Assembly (NCBI RefSeq): GCF_029051645.1
Contig: NZ_JAACFS010000018.1
Span: 62,001 to 126,000, forward strand
Length of the DNA stretch: 64,000 nucleotides
Reading direction: 5' to 3'
Origin: Bradyrhizobium sp. CSA112
GTDB taxonomy: Bacteria; Pseudomonadota; Alphaproteobacteria; Rhizobiales; Xanthobacteraceae
How positions within the stretch are numbered: the stretch's first letter is position 1; the number at the start of each line of letters is the position of its first letter. The notes below the pieces were generated by a model. It did not search any database and was not told where the DNA came from. It was given only the letters and a program-made list of their open reading frames with translations. The position numbers were made by a program, and so were the translations under genes. Shown here piece after piece: positions 41,515 through 49,920 of the stretch.

Positions 41515-42923
41515 GCAGCTTTCGGTACCTGCTGGTGATAGTCGGTGGCGCGCTGGAACGCCGCGCCGATCCGTGACAGCCCGGCCTCATCGAAGGGGCG
41601 GCCGATCAACTGCATGCCGACCGGCAGGCCCTTTCCGGTGAAGCCTGCGGGAATCGCAAGCGACGGCAGGCCGAGATAATTGATCGGCCGGGTGAAGCGC
41701 GTGATGCGCTGGATCACGGCTTCCGCGTCGAGGCTGTTGCCAACATCGCTCTCGGCAATGGTCGCCGCCGGCATCGGCGCGACCGGCGCGATCACGGCAT
41801 CGGTGCCGGTAACCGCCGCGAGGTACGCAGCCAGCGCCGGACCGCGCCAGCGCATCGCTTCGAGATAGGTCACGGCGGGAATGGCGAGCCCGTTCTGCAG
41901 CCGCATCAGCACCTGCGCGCCATAATCCTGCGGCCGTTCGATCATCCAACGCTTGTGGAAGGCGGCGGCTTCGGTGGCGAGCACGATCTGGCAGGCGGCG
42001 GTGAGCTGGCGCTGGTCCGGGAGCTCGATCTTGACGATTTCGGCGCCCTCTCTCTTGAGGGTAGCGATGGTCTCGTCGAGCACCCGTGCCACTTCGGAAT
42101 CGAGATCGTCGACATAGAAGGCGGTCGGCACGCCGATCTTCACGCCCTTGAGCGAGCCTGTGGTCGCGGCCATGTAGTTCGGCACCGGGCGCGTCGAGGC
42201 GGTGGGATCCTCGGGATCAGCGCCAGCCATCAGCCCGATCAGGAGCGCGCAGTCTTCGACGGTTTGTGCGAGCGGGCCGACTGTGTCGAGCGATTGCGAT
42301 AGCGGCATCGCGCCGGCACGGCTGATAAGGCCGACCGTCGTCTTGAAGCCGGTGACGCCGCAGAAATGCGCGGGCATCCGGATCGAGCCGCCGGTGTCGG
42401 AGCCCAGCGCCGCAAAGGTCAGCCGCGCCGCGACCGCCGAGCCCGAGCCGGACGACGAGCCGCCGGTGATGTGATCGACATTCCAGGGATTGCGCACCGC
42501 GCCGTAATGCACGTTGTGGCCGGTCGGGCCGTAGGCGAACTCGACCATCTGCAGCGAGCCGAGCCGGTGGGAGCCGGCATCCCTCAGGCGCTGCAGCGCG
42601 GTCGAGGTCGTCGTAGCCACGAATTCGCGCCGGATTTTTGAGCCGCAGGTCACGACCTTGCCGGCCTCGTAATACATGTCCTTGTGCGCCATCGGCACGC
42701 CGTGCAGCACACCCAGATTCTTGCCCTTGGCGAGATCAGCGTCGGCGGCGTCAGCGGCAGCAAGCGCCTCCTCCGCCTCGATCGCCATGAACGCGTTGAC
42801 GCGCGGCTGCCATTGCGCGATCCGGTCGAGACAGGACTGCGTCACCTCACGCGAGGATAATTTTTTGCCGGCGATCGCCTTGGCGACCGACACCAGCGAC
42901 ATCAAGGCCGGTTCGCCGCTCAT
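41511..42923 (-). CDS. Amidase-signature hydrolase, AtzE/GatA-like
   Basis: A 470-residue amidase. The triad is complete: K81 in PMAHKDM, S156 in GGSSSGSGS and nucleophile S180 in GSDTGGSIRMP. The ATG overlaps the stop of the AtzG-like gene before it and its stop overlaps the ATG of the DppD gene after it. AtzE, which hydrolyses 1-carboxybiuret in cyanuric acid breakdown, needs the small AtzG protein; the same pairing here suggests an AtzE-type complex acting on an imported amide, though the substrate may well differ. Frames continuing upstream of 42923 read through the neighbour genes and are not part of the protein. Confidence 0.88.
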   Translation of the reverse strand: MSGEPALMSLVSVAKAIAGKKLSSREVTQSCLDRIAQWQPRVNAFMAIEAEEALAAADAADADLAKGKNLGVLHGVPMAHKDMYYEAGKVVTCGSKIRREFVATTTSTALQRLRDAGSHRLGSLQMVEFAYGPTGHNVHYGAVRNPWNVDHITGGSSSGSGSAVAARLTFAALGSDTGGSIRMPAHFCGVTGFKTTVGLISRAGAMPLSQSLDTVGPLAQTVEDCALLIGLMAGADPEDPTASTRPVPNYMAATTGSLKGVKIGVPTAFYVDDLDSEVARVLDETIATLKREGAEIVKIELPDQRQLTAACQIVLATEAAAFHKRWMIERPQDYGAQVLMRLQNGLAIPAVTYLEAMRWRGPALAAYLAAVTGTDAVIAPVAPMPAATIAESDVGNSLDAEAVIQRITRFTRPINYLGLPSLAIPAGFTGKGLPVGMQLIGRPFDEAGLSRIGAAFQRATDYHQQVPKAA

Positions 42924-43117
42924 TTCGACACCTTGGCGTTCTGCACGAGAAGGAAGCTTGCAGGCTCGAGATCCATCGGCAGCGTGCCCGCGATCGGCGC
43001 AAAACCGTCGAAGGCCGGGCCGATGGAATTGGCGATGCGCGCGGAAACTTCCGAATCCTGCGGAACGCCGGCGACGTCGGTCATTACCTTGACCTGTTTG
43101 GGATCGGGTCTTGTCAT
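42920..43117 (-). CDS. AtzG-like (DUF4089-type) small subunit
   Basis: A 65-residue protein: a short polar start, then a helical stretch SEVSARIANSIGPAFDGFAP and the tail LPMDLEPASFLLV. This helix pair followed by a D-x-EPA-x-F tail is the pattern of AtzG and DUF4089 proteins, which are related to GatC and wrap around an amidase. It overlaps the DppF stop at one end and the amidase start at the other, each by four bases. Size, sequence pattern and context agree; I rate the name as likely but not proven. Confidence 0.72.
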   Translation of the reverse strand: MTRPDPKQVKVMTDVAGVPQDSEVSARIANSIGPAFDGFAPIAGTLPMDLEPASFLLVQNAKVSK

Positions 43118-44193
43118 GCGGCGGTTGCTCCCTTGTCATTTTCTTTGGCCGGTGCGCGGCTGTGCCCGGAGCCGGCAATGGCCATGTAGCACGCCGCCTG
43201 ATGGCCCATTGTATCGACATCGCTGAGTTCTGGCGTCGCATTTGCGCAGAGCGGCTCCGCAAATGGACATCGGGTGTGAAACCGGCAGCCGGATGGCGGG
43301 TCGATCGGGTTGGGCGGATCGCCCGAGATCGGCGGTGTCTCGGTGCGGTTGTCGGGGTCGGAAGATGGCATCGCGGCCAGCAGCGCCCGCGTATAGGGAT
43401 GCGCCGGCGCATCCCAGACCTTGTCGACCGGGCCGAGTTCGACAACTTCGCCGAGATACATAACCAGCACGCGGTCCGAGATGTAGCGCACCACGTTGAG
43501 ATCATGGCTGATGAATAAGTACGTGAGGCCGAACTCGCGCTTCAGGTCCGCCAGCAAATTGAGCACTTGCGCTTCGACCGATTTGTCCAGCGCCGAGACG
43601 GCTTCATCGAGGATCACGAGCCGCGGCGACAGCGCCAGCGCACGCGCGATGTTGACGCGCTGGCGCTGGCCACCGGAAATCTCGTGCGGATAGCGGTTGG
43701 CGAAGGTTTCGGGCCGCAGGCCTACCTTGCCGAGCAGCTCGCGCGCCAGCATCCGCGCGGCAGCATCCGCCATGCCGTGAACCTTGGGGCCGAACGCGAT
43801 CGAGTCCTCGATGGTCAGGCGCGGGTTGAGCGAGGCGTAGCTGTCCTGAAACACCATCTGCATGCCGCGGCGCAATTCACGCAGCGACAGCGCGCGGCCG
43901 ACTTGCATGCCGTCATAGACGATATCACCGGCATCGCGCTTCATCAGATGCATCAGCAGCCGCGCCGTGGTCGACTTGCCGCAGCCGGATTCGCCGACGA
44001 TCCCGACCGTTTCGCCCTTGGCGATGGAGAAGGAAACATTGTCGACCGCGCGCACGGTCTTGCGAGGACTGAACAGATCGCCGCGCACCGGGAAATGCTT
44101 TGTCAGCCCCGATACCTGCAACAGCGGCTGCGCTGCGCCGCCGACGTCCTCGACCTGTTCCAGTAGTTCGACTGAACGGCTTGTCTCACTCAT
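43114..44193 (-). CDS. Dipeptide/oligopeptide ABC importer ATPase (DppF-like)
   Basis: A 359-residue ATPase. It has Walker A GESGCGKSTTARLL, signature ISGGQRQRVNIARAL, Walker B LVILDEAVSALD and the C-terminal CRFHTRCPFAEPLC cluster motif. I use ATG 44193; a longer frame from 44265 overlaps the permease gene and lacks family features. The Walker B glutamate is present but followed by AVSALDKS, common in DppF. The next gene is the AtzG-like subunit, overlapping by four bases. Confidence 0.92.
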   Translation of the reverse strand: MSETSRSVELLEQVEDVGGAAQPLLQVSGLTKHFPVRGDLFSPRKTVRAVDNVSFSIAKGETVGIVGESGCGKSTTARLLMHLMKRDAGDIVYDGMQVGRALSLRELRRGMQMVFQDSYASLNPRLTIEDSIAFGPKVHGMADAAARMLARELLGKVGLRPETFANRYPHEISGGQRQRVNIARALALSPRLVILDEAVSALDKSVEAQVLNLLADLKREFGLTYLFISHDLNVVRYISDRVLVMYLGEVVELGPVDKVWDAPAHPYTRALLAAMPSSDPDNRTETPPISGDPPNPIDPPSGCRFHTRCPFAEPLCANATPELSDVDTMGHQAACYMAIAGSGHSRAPAKENDKGATAA

Positions 44194-44197
44194 CGCG

Positions 44198-45085
44198 TCA
44201 GTTCCTGATATCCATGGCGCTGCGCATGCCGTCGCTGAGCAGGTTGAAGCAGATCGACACCGCAAAGATCATGACGCCCGGCAGCGCCGCCACCCATGGG
44301 TTGACATAGATCGCGGTCCGCAACGTGTTCAGCATCAAGCCCCATTCCGGCTCCGGCGGCTTGGTGCCCAAACCGAGGAACGACAGACCTGCCGCGAGGA
44401 TCATCGACACCGAGATCAGCCCCGTCGCGTAGACGAAGATCGGGCCCAGCACGTTGCCCAGCATGTGCACCCGCATGATGGTGAAAGGCCCGGCACCGGA
44501 GGCGCGCGCGGCCTCGACGAAATCCATGTTGCGTACGCCCGTGGTGACGCTTTCGGCGACGCGGGTGATCTGCGGCACGAACACGATGGTCAGCGAGACG
44601 ATGGAATTGACGATACCGGCGCCCAGCGCGCCGGAGATCGCAATCGCCAGCAGCACCGAGGGGAAGGCATAGAACACGTCAATGGTGCGCATGATCGCGG
44701 TGTTGAGCCTGCCGCCGACATAGCCGGCGACAAGCCCGAGCGAGGTGCCGATCACGAAGGCGAAGATCACGGGAAGGATGCCGATGATCAGCGACAGCCG
44801 GCCGCCATAGATCAGCCGGGCCAGCATGTCGCGGCCGAGTTCGTCGGTGCCGAGCGGATAGTTCGGCGTACCGATGTGGCGAAGCCTGCGGATCATCGAG
44901 CCCTGGTAGGGATCGGCGAGGCCGAGCCACGGCGCCAGCAGCGCGGAGGCGAAGATCAGCACCAGCACCAAGGCGCAGACCATGCTGACCTTGTCGCGCG
45001 AGATGCGGCGGCCGACGGTCGCCCAATAGCCGCGCGCCTTGGTCGCGGGCGCGGCTTGCAGGGCGGTATCCGACATCACGGTCAT
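44198..45085 (-). CDS. Dipeptide-type ABC importer permease (DppC-like)
   Basis: A 295-residue inner-membrane permease with an N-terminal helix near 35-55 and five more from about 90. The conserved EAA loop, EAARASGAGPFTIMRVHMLGNVLGPI, contacts the ATPase; GTDELGRDMLARLIYGGR marks the DppC start region. Lies 3 bases from the DppB gene and 4 bases from the DppF gene. Pairs with DppB to form the channel. Confidence 0.92.
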   Translation of the reverse strand: MTVMSDTALQAAPATKARGYWATVGRRISRDKVSMVCALVLVLIFASALLAPWLGLADPYQGSMIRRLRHIGTPNYPLGTDELGRDMLARLIYGGRLSLIIGILPVIFAFVIGTSLGLVAGYVGGRLNTAIMRTIDVFYAFPSVLLAIAISGALGAGIVNSIVSLTIVFVPQITRVAESVTTGVRNMDFVEAARASGAGPFTIMRVHMLGNVLGPIFVYATGLISVSMILAAGLSFLGLGTKPPEPEWGLMLNTLRTAIYVNPWVAALPGVMIFAVSICFNLLSDGMRSAMDIRN

Positions 45086-45088
45086 GGA

Positions 45089-46048
45089 TCAGCCCCGCTT
45101 GATGCGCGGATCGATCGCGGCTTGCGCGATATCGACCAGCAGATTGAGGGCCACGAAGAACAGCGCCAGCACCAGGATCGTGCCCTGCAGCAGCGGCAGG
45201 TCGCGCTGGAAGATCGCGGAATTGAGCAAGAGGCCCGAGCCGGGCCAGGAGAAGACGGTCTCGATCAGGATCGAACCGCCAAGCATATAGCCGAGTTGCA
45301 GCCCCATGACCGCGAGCGCAGTCGGCGCGGCGTTCTTGATAACGTGTTTGAACACGTCGAGTTCACGCAGACCCTTGGCGCGCAGCGCCTCGACAAAATC
45401 CTGCGAGAGAATGTCGCCCGTCAGGGCGCGCACGGTGCGGGTGACGATGCCCATGGGAATCACCGAGGTCGTGATCGCCGGCAGGATGAGATACTTCATG
45501 TGCTCCCAGTCCCAGCCCCACGCGCCGGAGCCGCCGGGACCGGCGCCGACCGCGGGCAACCAGTTGAGCTGCACCGAGAAGATGATGACCATCACCATGC
45601 CGAGCCAGTAATGCGGCACCGAGACGCCGGCGATGGCGACTGACGTCGCGACCTTGTCGATCCAGGTGTCGCGAAAATAGCCGGCGATCAGGCCGAACAA
45701 CAGCCCGAGCGTGAAGCCGATCAACGCGGCGGCGACGGCAAGCGTCACGGTGTTGCCGACCGCACGCAACACTTCGGTCAGCACCGGGCGGCCGGTGGCG
45801 ATGGAGCTGCCGAGATCGCCATGGATCGCCCGCCACAGCCAGAGCCCGAACTGAACCGGCAGCGGCCGGTCGAAGCCGTAGGCCGTGCGCATTTGCGCGG
45901 CGAGTTCCTGCGACGCATCGGCCGGCAGCACGGCAACGAGCGGATCGCCGGGCGTAATGTGCACCAGGAGGAAACACACCAGCGCGACGCTGAGCACGAT
46001 CGGAATGACGTAGACGATACGCCGGGCGATATAAGCAAACACGAGCAA
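45089..46048 (-). CDS. Dipeptide-type ABC importer permease (DppB-like)
   Basis: A 319-residue permease, six helices. MLVFAYIARRIVYVIPIVLSVALVCFLLVHITPGDP is the DppB opening, and the EAA loop reads FVEALRAKGLRELDVFKHVIKNAAPT. It follows the binding-protein gene on the same strand after a 200-base gap that holds a long palindromic repeat; such a spacer often allows the binding protein to be made in excess over the membrane parts. Confidence 0.92.
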   Translation of the reverse strand: MLVFAYIARRIVYVIPIVLSVALVCFLLVHITPGDPLVAVLPADASQELAAQMRTAYGFDRPLPVQFGLWLWRAIHGDLGSSIATGRPVLTEVLRAVGNTVTLAVAAALIGFTLGLLFGLIAGYFRDTWIDKVATSVAIAGVSVPHYWLGMVMVIIFSVQLNWLPAVGAGPGGSGAWGWDWEHMKYLILPAITTSVIPMGIVTRTVRALTGDILSQDFVEALRAKGLRELDVFKHVIKNAAPTALAVMGLQLGYMLGGSILIETVFSWPGSGLLLNSAIFQRDLPLLQGTILVLALFFVALNLLVDIAQAAIDPRIKRG

Positions 46049-46059
46049 CTCTCTTCTTC

Positions 46060-46227
46060 CTTCTCCCCTTGTGGGAGAAGGTGGCGCGGACTTTAGTCCG
46101 CGCCGGATGAGGGGTTCTATCCGCGGACGCAGACGTTCAGATGAGGGAGGTGTGTCCGCAGAGAGAACCCCTCACCCGTCTTCGATGCTACGCATCGAAG
46201 CCACCCTCTCCCACAAGGGGAGAGGGT
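46060..46227. repeat. Purine/pyrimidine-rich hairpin repeat, copy 3
   Basis: CCTTCTCCCCTTGTGGGAGAAGG at the left and CCCTCTCCCACAAGGGGAGAGGG at the right, with GATGAGGGG, CCCCTCACCC and an internal TTCGATGCTACGCATCGAA hairpin. Same family as 4815-4950 and 9523-9662. Between the binding-protein gene and the permease genes of one operon, where a stable hairpin could set their ratio. Confidence 0.75.
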
Positions 46228-46248
46228 GCAACATCGCAAGTCCTGCAC

Positions 46249-47907
46249 CTACGGCGCCATCGACACCGGCGAGAAGTCGACAAACCAGCTCTTCGGTTGC
46301 ACAAAGCCCTTGACCTTCGGGCTCATGGCGCGCGGCGAGACGTCGTGGGCGACGTAGAGGAACGCCGCATCGTCCACCGAAGCCGCATGCAGTTCGGCGA
46401 GCGCTGCGTCACGCGCTGCGGGGTCGAAGGTCTGGCGCGCCTTGTTCACCAGTTCATCGAACTTGGGATTGTTGATGAAGCCCCAATTGTTCGAGACGGG
46501 CGGGGCCATCGACGACTGCAGGAAGCGCACCAAAGCGAAAAACGGGTCCATCGCCGCATAGGTGACGTTGGTGGCATTGGCGCCGTTGGCGGTGGGATCC
46601 TTGGCGCCGCGGCGCCAGTTGGTGAACAGCGTGTTCCACTCGATGACGTCGAGTTGAACGTCGAAGTAGCATTCGGCCAGCGCCTGCTGCAGATACTCGT
46701 TCATCGGCAAAGGCTGCATCTGGCCCGATCCCGACGCCGACGTCTGGGTCTTCACCGTCAGCTTCTTGTTCGGACCGTAGCCCGCTTCCTGCATCAGCTT
46801 CTGCGCAGCCTTCAGGTCATACTTGATCGCAAAGGTCGGCTTGCCGCGCCAGGGGTGCCCGGGCTCGAAGGTGCCGGTGGCCGGCACCATCAGGCCGGCG
46901 AGCAGGCCCTCCTTGAGGCCTTCGCGATCGATGCAGAGATTGGCCGCCTTGCGGACGCGGATATCGTTCCACGGCGAGCCTTCGATGCGCGAGAACTGCC
47001 ACGGCCAGACATGCGGCGATTCATTGGCCTGGAGCTGGAAGCCGCGCTGCTTGATCTCCTTGACCGCATCCGGTGCCGGCGCTTCGACCCAATCGACCTG
47101 GCCGGAGAGCAATGCTGCGGTGCGGGCATTTGCCTCCGGCATCGGCAGCAACACCATCCGGTCGACCTTGGGCACGCGCGCCTTGTCCCAATAGCCCTCG
47201 TTCTTCACCAATTCGAGCCGTTCGCGCGGCGTGAATTTCGACATCTTCCAGGGACCGGTGCCCGACGCGTCACGGGCAAACGCCGCCCAGGCGGCCTGCG
47301 ACTTCGCCTTGGCGTCGGCGCCTTCAGCCTTGTCATAGAACGCCTGCCACTTCGAGGGGCTGGCCATGAACAGGTTGGTCAGGTTGATGGGGAGAAAGCT
47401 GTCCGGCTCCTTGGTAGTCAATTCCACCGTCATGTCGTCGATCTTGCGGGCGGAGGCCAAGGTCGGCATGCGCGAAGCGGTGACGCCGACCTGGCTGGCG
47501 TCGAATTGCGGCGCATCCTGCTTCAGCACCTTTTCGACGTTCCAGACCACGGCGTCGGCATTGAACGGCGAGCCGTCATGGAATTTGACGCCGGGACGCA
47601 GCTTGAAGGTCCACTTCTTCTTGTCAGCATCGTCGACCTTCCATTCGGTCGCGAGCCCGGGGATCATGACGCTCGCCTTCTCCGCCGACGACAGGTCCCA
47701 CAGCGTGAGGGCGTCATACATCGTCAGCCCGGTGAAGCGGTTGCCCTCAAAGCCCTGATCGGGCTGCCCGAGCGTGCGCGGAATATCGGCGGCCGTCATG
47801 CCGATCCGCAGCACCGTTTCGGCGCTCGCGAGTTGCGGCAGTCCGACCACCAGCGCCGTCGCCAGCAGCCACGCGGTGGCCGTCTTCTTCGATTTGTCGT
47901 TACGCAT
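46249..47907 (-). CDS. Dipeptide-type ABC importer binding protein (SBP_bac_5)
   Basis: A 552-residue periplasmic binding protein. The signal peptide runs to about residue 27 (ATALVVGLPQLASAE). The family-5 pattern is visible in LATEWKVDDADKKKWTFKLRPGVKFHDGSPFNADAVVWN. I use ATG 47907, with AGAAGGGA nine bases upstream. It heads the ABC operon and lies behind its own sigma-54 promoter at 47957-47972. It is clearly paralogous to the protein at 48106-49719 on the other strand (both have TEWKVD-x-ADKKKW and the RMSL-type C-terminal half). Such proteins bind peptides, but also nickel, glutathione or opines; ligand unknown. Confidence 0.92.
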   Translation of the reverse strand: MRNDKSKKTATAWLLATALVVGLPQLASAETVLRIGMTAADIPRTLGQPDQGFEGNRFTGLTMYDALTLWDLSSAEKASVMIPGLATEWKVDDADKKKWTFKLRPGVKFHDGSPFNADAVVWNVEKVLKQDAPQFDASQVGVTASRMPTLASARKIDDMTVELTTKEPDSFLPINLTNLFMASPSKWQAFYDKAEGADAKAKSQAAWAAFARDASGTGPWKMSKFTPRERLELVKNEGYWDKARVPKVDRMVLLPMPEANARTAALLSGQVDWVEAPAPDAVKEIKQRGFQLQANESPHVWPWQFSRIEGSPWNDIRVRKAANLCIDREGLKEGLLAGLMVPATGTFEPGHPWRGKPTFAIKYDLKAAQKLMQEAGYGPNKKLTVKTQTSASGSGQMQPLPMNEYLQQALAECYFDVQLDVIEWNTLFTNWRRGAKDPTANGANATNVTYAAMDPFFALVRFLQSSMAPPVSNNWGFINNPKFDELVNKARQTFDPAARDAALAELHAASVDDAAFLYVAHDVSPRAMSPKVKGFVQPKSWFVDFSPVSMAP

Positions 47908-47956
47908 ATGCAGCAATCCCTTCTCGACTTGGGTGACTAATTCTTATGCAAAGGTA

Positions 47957-47972
47957 TGCAACGCCTGTGCCA
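47957..47972 (-). promoter_or_regulatory. Sigma-54 (-24/-12) promoter, minus strand
   Basis: Read on the minus strand the sequence is TGGCACAGGCGTTGCA: GG and GC are ten bases apart as required for RpoN promoters, and the -24 (TGGCAC) and -12 (TTGCA) blocks both match the consensus. Transcription would begin near 47946, leaving about 39 bases before the binding-protein ATG at 47907. It should make the whole ABC-amidase operon dependent on RpoN and an enhancer-binding activator. Confidence 0.85.
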
Positions 47973-48051
47973 AGGCAGGGGCTTTCGCGGGGGCGATTAG
48001 CCGCACAACTCCCTGTGAGTGCGTATACACGCGCAGGTTCTATGCTCCATC

Positions 48052-48067
48052 TGGCACCAAGCTTGCA
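48052..48067 (+). promoter_or_regulatory. Sigma-54 (-24/-12) promoter, plus strand
   Basis: TGGCACCAAGCTTGCA matches the RpoN consensus with exact GG-N10-GC spacing, followed by a T-run (TTTTTT). The expected start point is near 48078, 28 bases before the ATG of the binding-protein gene at 48106. It lies 80 bases from the divergent promoter on the other strand; the space between (47973-48051) is where an activator such as NtrC would be expected, but I cannot point to a definite site. Confidence 0.88.
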
Positions 48068-48073
48068 TTTTTT

Positions 48074-48099
48074 AGCTCCAACCCCCGCCCGATGGAGCT
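48074..48099. promoter_or_regulatory. Inverted repeat covering start point and ribosome site
   Basis: AGCTCCA (48074-48080) and TGGAGCT (48093-48099) form a seven-base inverted repeat with a 12-base spacer. The right arm contains the GGAG ribosome site, eight bases before the ATG. From the predicted start at 48078 only part of the left arm would be transcribed, so it is more likely an operator than an RNA hairpin. Confidence 0.45.
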
Positions 48100-48105
48100 T
48101 AATTC

Positions 48106-49719
48106 ATGCGCATCCGAAATTCGATGCTTCTTGCTGCCACAGCACTCATCCTAGGATTCCCACTTGGCTTGCCTACGAATTCGGCGCAGGCGGAAACCAT
48201 TGTGCGCTACGGCATTTCGATGGCGGACATCCCGCTAACCACCGGCCAGCCGGACCGCGGTGCCGGCGCCTACCAGTTTTCGGCCTACACGATCTATGAT
48301 CCGCTGGTCGCCTGGGAGATGGACGTGTCCGACCGGCCGGGAAAACTGGTGCCGGGGCTTGCGACCGAATGGAAGGTCGATGAAGCGGACAAGAAGAAAT
48401 GGCGCTTCACCCTGCGTCAGGACGTCAAGTTCCATGACGGCAGCGACTTCAATGCCGACGCGGTGATCTGGAATCTCGACAAGGTGCTCAACGAGAAGGC
48501 ACCGCAATTCGACAAGCGCCAGAGCGCGCAGGTGAAAACCCGCCTGCCTTCAGTGGCAAGCTACGCCAAGATCGACGATGCGACCATCGAGATCACGACC
48601 AAGGCCGTTGATTCCTTCTTCCCGTATCAGATGCTGTGGTTTCTGGTGTCCAGCCCGGCGCAGTATGAGAAGCTCGGCAAGGACTGGGACAAGTTCGCCA
48701 GCCAGCCCTCCGGCACCGGACCGTTCAGGCTGACCAAACTTGTCCCGCGCGAACTGGCTGAGCTCACCAGGAACCCCGGCTATTGGGACAAGAAGCGGCT
48801 TCCGAAGGCCGACAAGATCGTGCTGATCCCGATGCCGGAAGCGCTGACGCGCACCAATGCGCTATTGGCCGGCCAGGTCGACCTGATCGAGACGCCGGCG
48901 CCGGATGCGGTGCCGCAGCTCAAATCCGCCGGCATGAAGATCGTCGACAATGTCACGCCGCATGTCTGGAATTATCATTTGAGCGTATTGCCCGGCTCGC
49001 CCTGGACCGACATCCGCCTGCGCAAGGCGCTGAACCTTGCGATCGACCGCGAGGCCGTGGTCGGGCTGATGAACGGATTGGCAAAGCCTGCCAAGGGCCA
49101 GGTCGATCCGTCGAGCCCGTGGTTCGGCAAGCCGGGTTTCGAGCTGAAATACGATGTCGCGGCGGCGAAGAAGCTGGTGCAGGAAGCCGGCTACTCGAAG
49201 GAGAAGCCATTAAAGGCGACTTTCATCATCGCGCAGGGCGGCACCGGGCAGATGCTGTCGCTGCCGATGAACGAATTTTTGCAGCAGAGTTTCAAGGAAA
49301 TCGGGATCGAGATCGACTTCAAGGTGGTCGAGCTCGAGACGTTATATACGGCTTGGCGCAAGGGCGCGGCCGACGAGATGAACGCCAACATCACCTCGAA
49401 CAACATCGCCTATGTCACCTCGGATCCGCTCTACGCCATCGTCCGCTTCTTCCACTCCGGCCAGATCGCGCCGGTCGGCGTCAACTGGGGCGGCTACAGA
49501 AGTGCGAAGGTCGACGCGCTGATCGACGAGGCCAAGCAGACGTTCGACGTCGCAAAGCAGGACGGGCTGTTGGCACAGGCGCACGCAGAGATCGTCGACG
49601 ACGCCACGCTGGTGTGGGTGGTGCACGACACCAATCCACACGCGCTGTCGCCGAAGGTGAAGAAGTTCGTACAGGCCCAGCACTGGTTCCAGGATTTGAC
49701 GACGATCGGGCTGGAGTGA
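48106..49719 (+). CDS. Dipeptide-type ABC importer binding protein, divergent paralogue
   Basis: A 537-residue SBP_bac_5 protein with signal peptide MRIRNSMLLAATALILGFPLGLPTNSAQAE. Motifs LATEWKVDEADKKKWRFTLRQDVKFHDGS and the C-terminal YRSAKVDALIDEAKQTFD parallel those of the protein at 46249-47907. It has no permease or ATPase genes of its own, so it probably feeds the same importer with a second ligand or a different affinity. Its promoter is sigma-54 type. An intrinsic terminator follows at 49857-49895. Confidence 0.92.
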   Translation: MRIRNSMLLAATALILGFPLGLPTNSAQAETIVRYGISMADIPLTTGQPDRGAGAYQFSAYTIYDPLVAWEMDVSDRPGKLVPGLATEWKVDEADKKKWRFTLRQDVKFHDGSDFNADAVIWNLDKVLNEKAPQFDKRQSAQVKTRLPSVASYAKIDDATIEITTKAVDSFFPYQMLWFLVSSPAQYEKLGKDWDKFASQPSGTGPFRLTKLVPRELAELTRNPGYWDKKRLPKADKIVLIPMPEALTRTNALLAGQVDLIETPAPDAVPQLKSAGMKIVDNVTPHVWNYHLSVLPGSPWTDIRLRKALNLAIDREAVVGLMNGLAKPAKGQVDPSSPWFGKPGFELKYDVAAAKKLVQEAGYSKEKPLKATFIIAQGGTGQMLSLPMNEFLQQSFKEIGIEIDFKVVELETLYTAWRKGAADEMNANITSNNIAYVTSDPLYAIVRFFHSGQIAPVGVNWGGYRSAKVDALIDEAKQTFDVAKQDGLLAQAHAEIVDDATLVWVVHDTNPHALSPKVKKFVQAQHWFQDLTTIGLE

Positions 49720-49856
49720 AAGGGGCTTGATCTAGAACACCGGGTCCGCACGAACAGGGCTCGAGGATTTTGCCCGCCTCACAACTGCCGCACAGCAGTC
49801 ATGTTCGCCGAACGTGTCCGCCGTACTGTGGTCGTATTCCGACGATCATGTGCACG

Positions 49857-49895
49857 GCATGCCTGCTGGGCAGCGCTCAGCAGGCATGCTTTGTT
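49857..49895 (+). terminator. Strong intrinsic terminator
   Basis: GCATGCCTGCTG and CAGCAGGCATGC make a perfect 12-base stem with a nine-base loop, followed by TTTGTTT. It lies 138 bases after the binding-protein stop and 25 bases before the small secreted-protein gene, so it most likely ends the former transcript. Confidence 0.88.
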
Positions 49896-49920
49896 TCGTC
49901 TAACCTCATGGGGAACTGCC

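Noticed and set aside
42924..43505. N-terminal extension of the amidase at 41511
   Set aside because: The extra codons overlap the AtzG-like and DppF genes in another frame; the ATGA overlap at 42920-42923 gives a better start.
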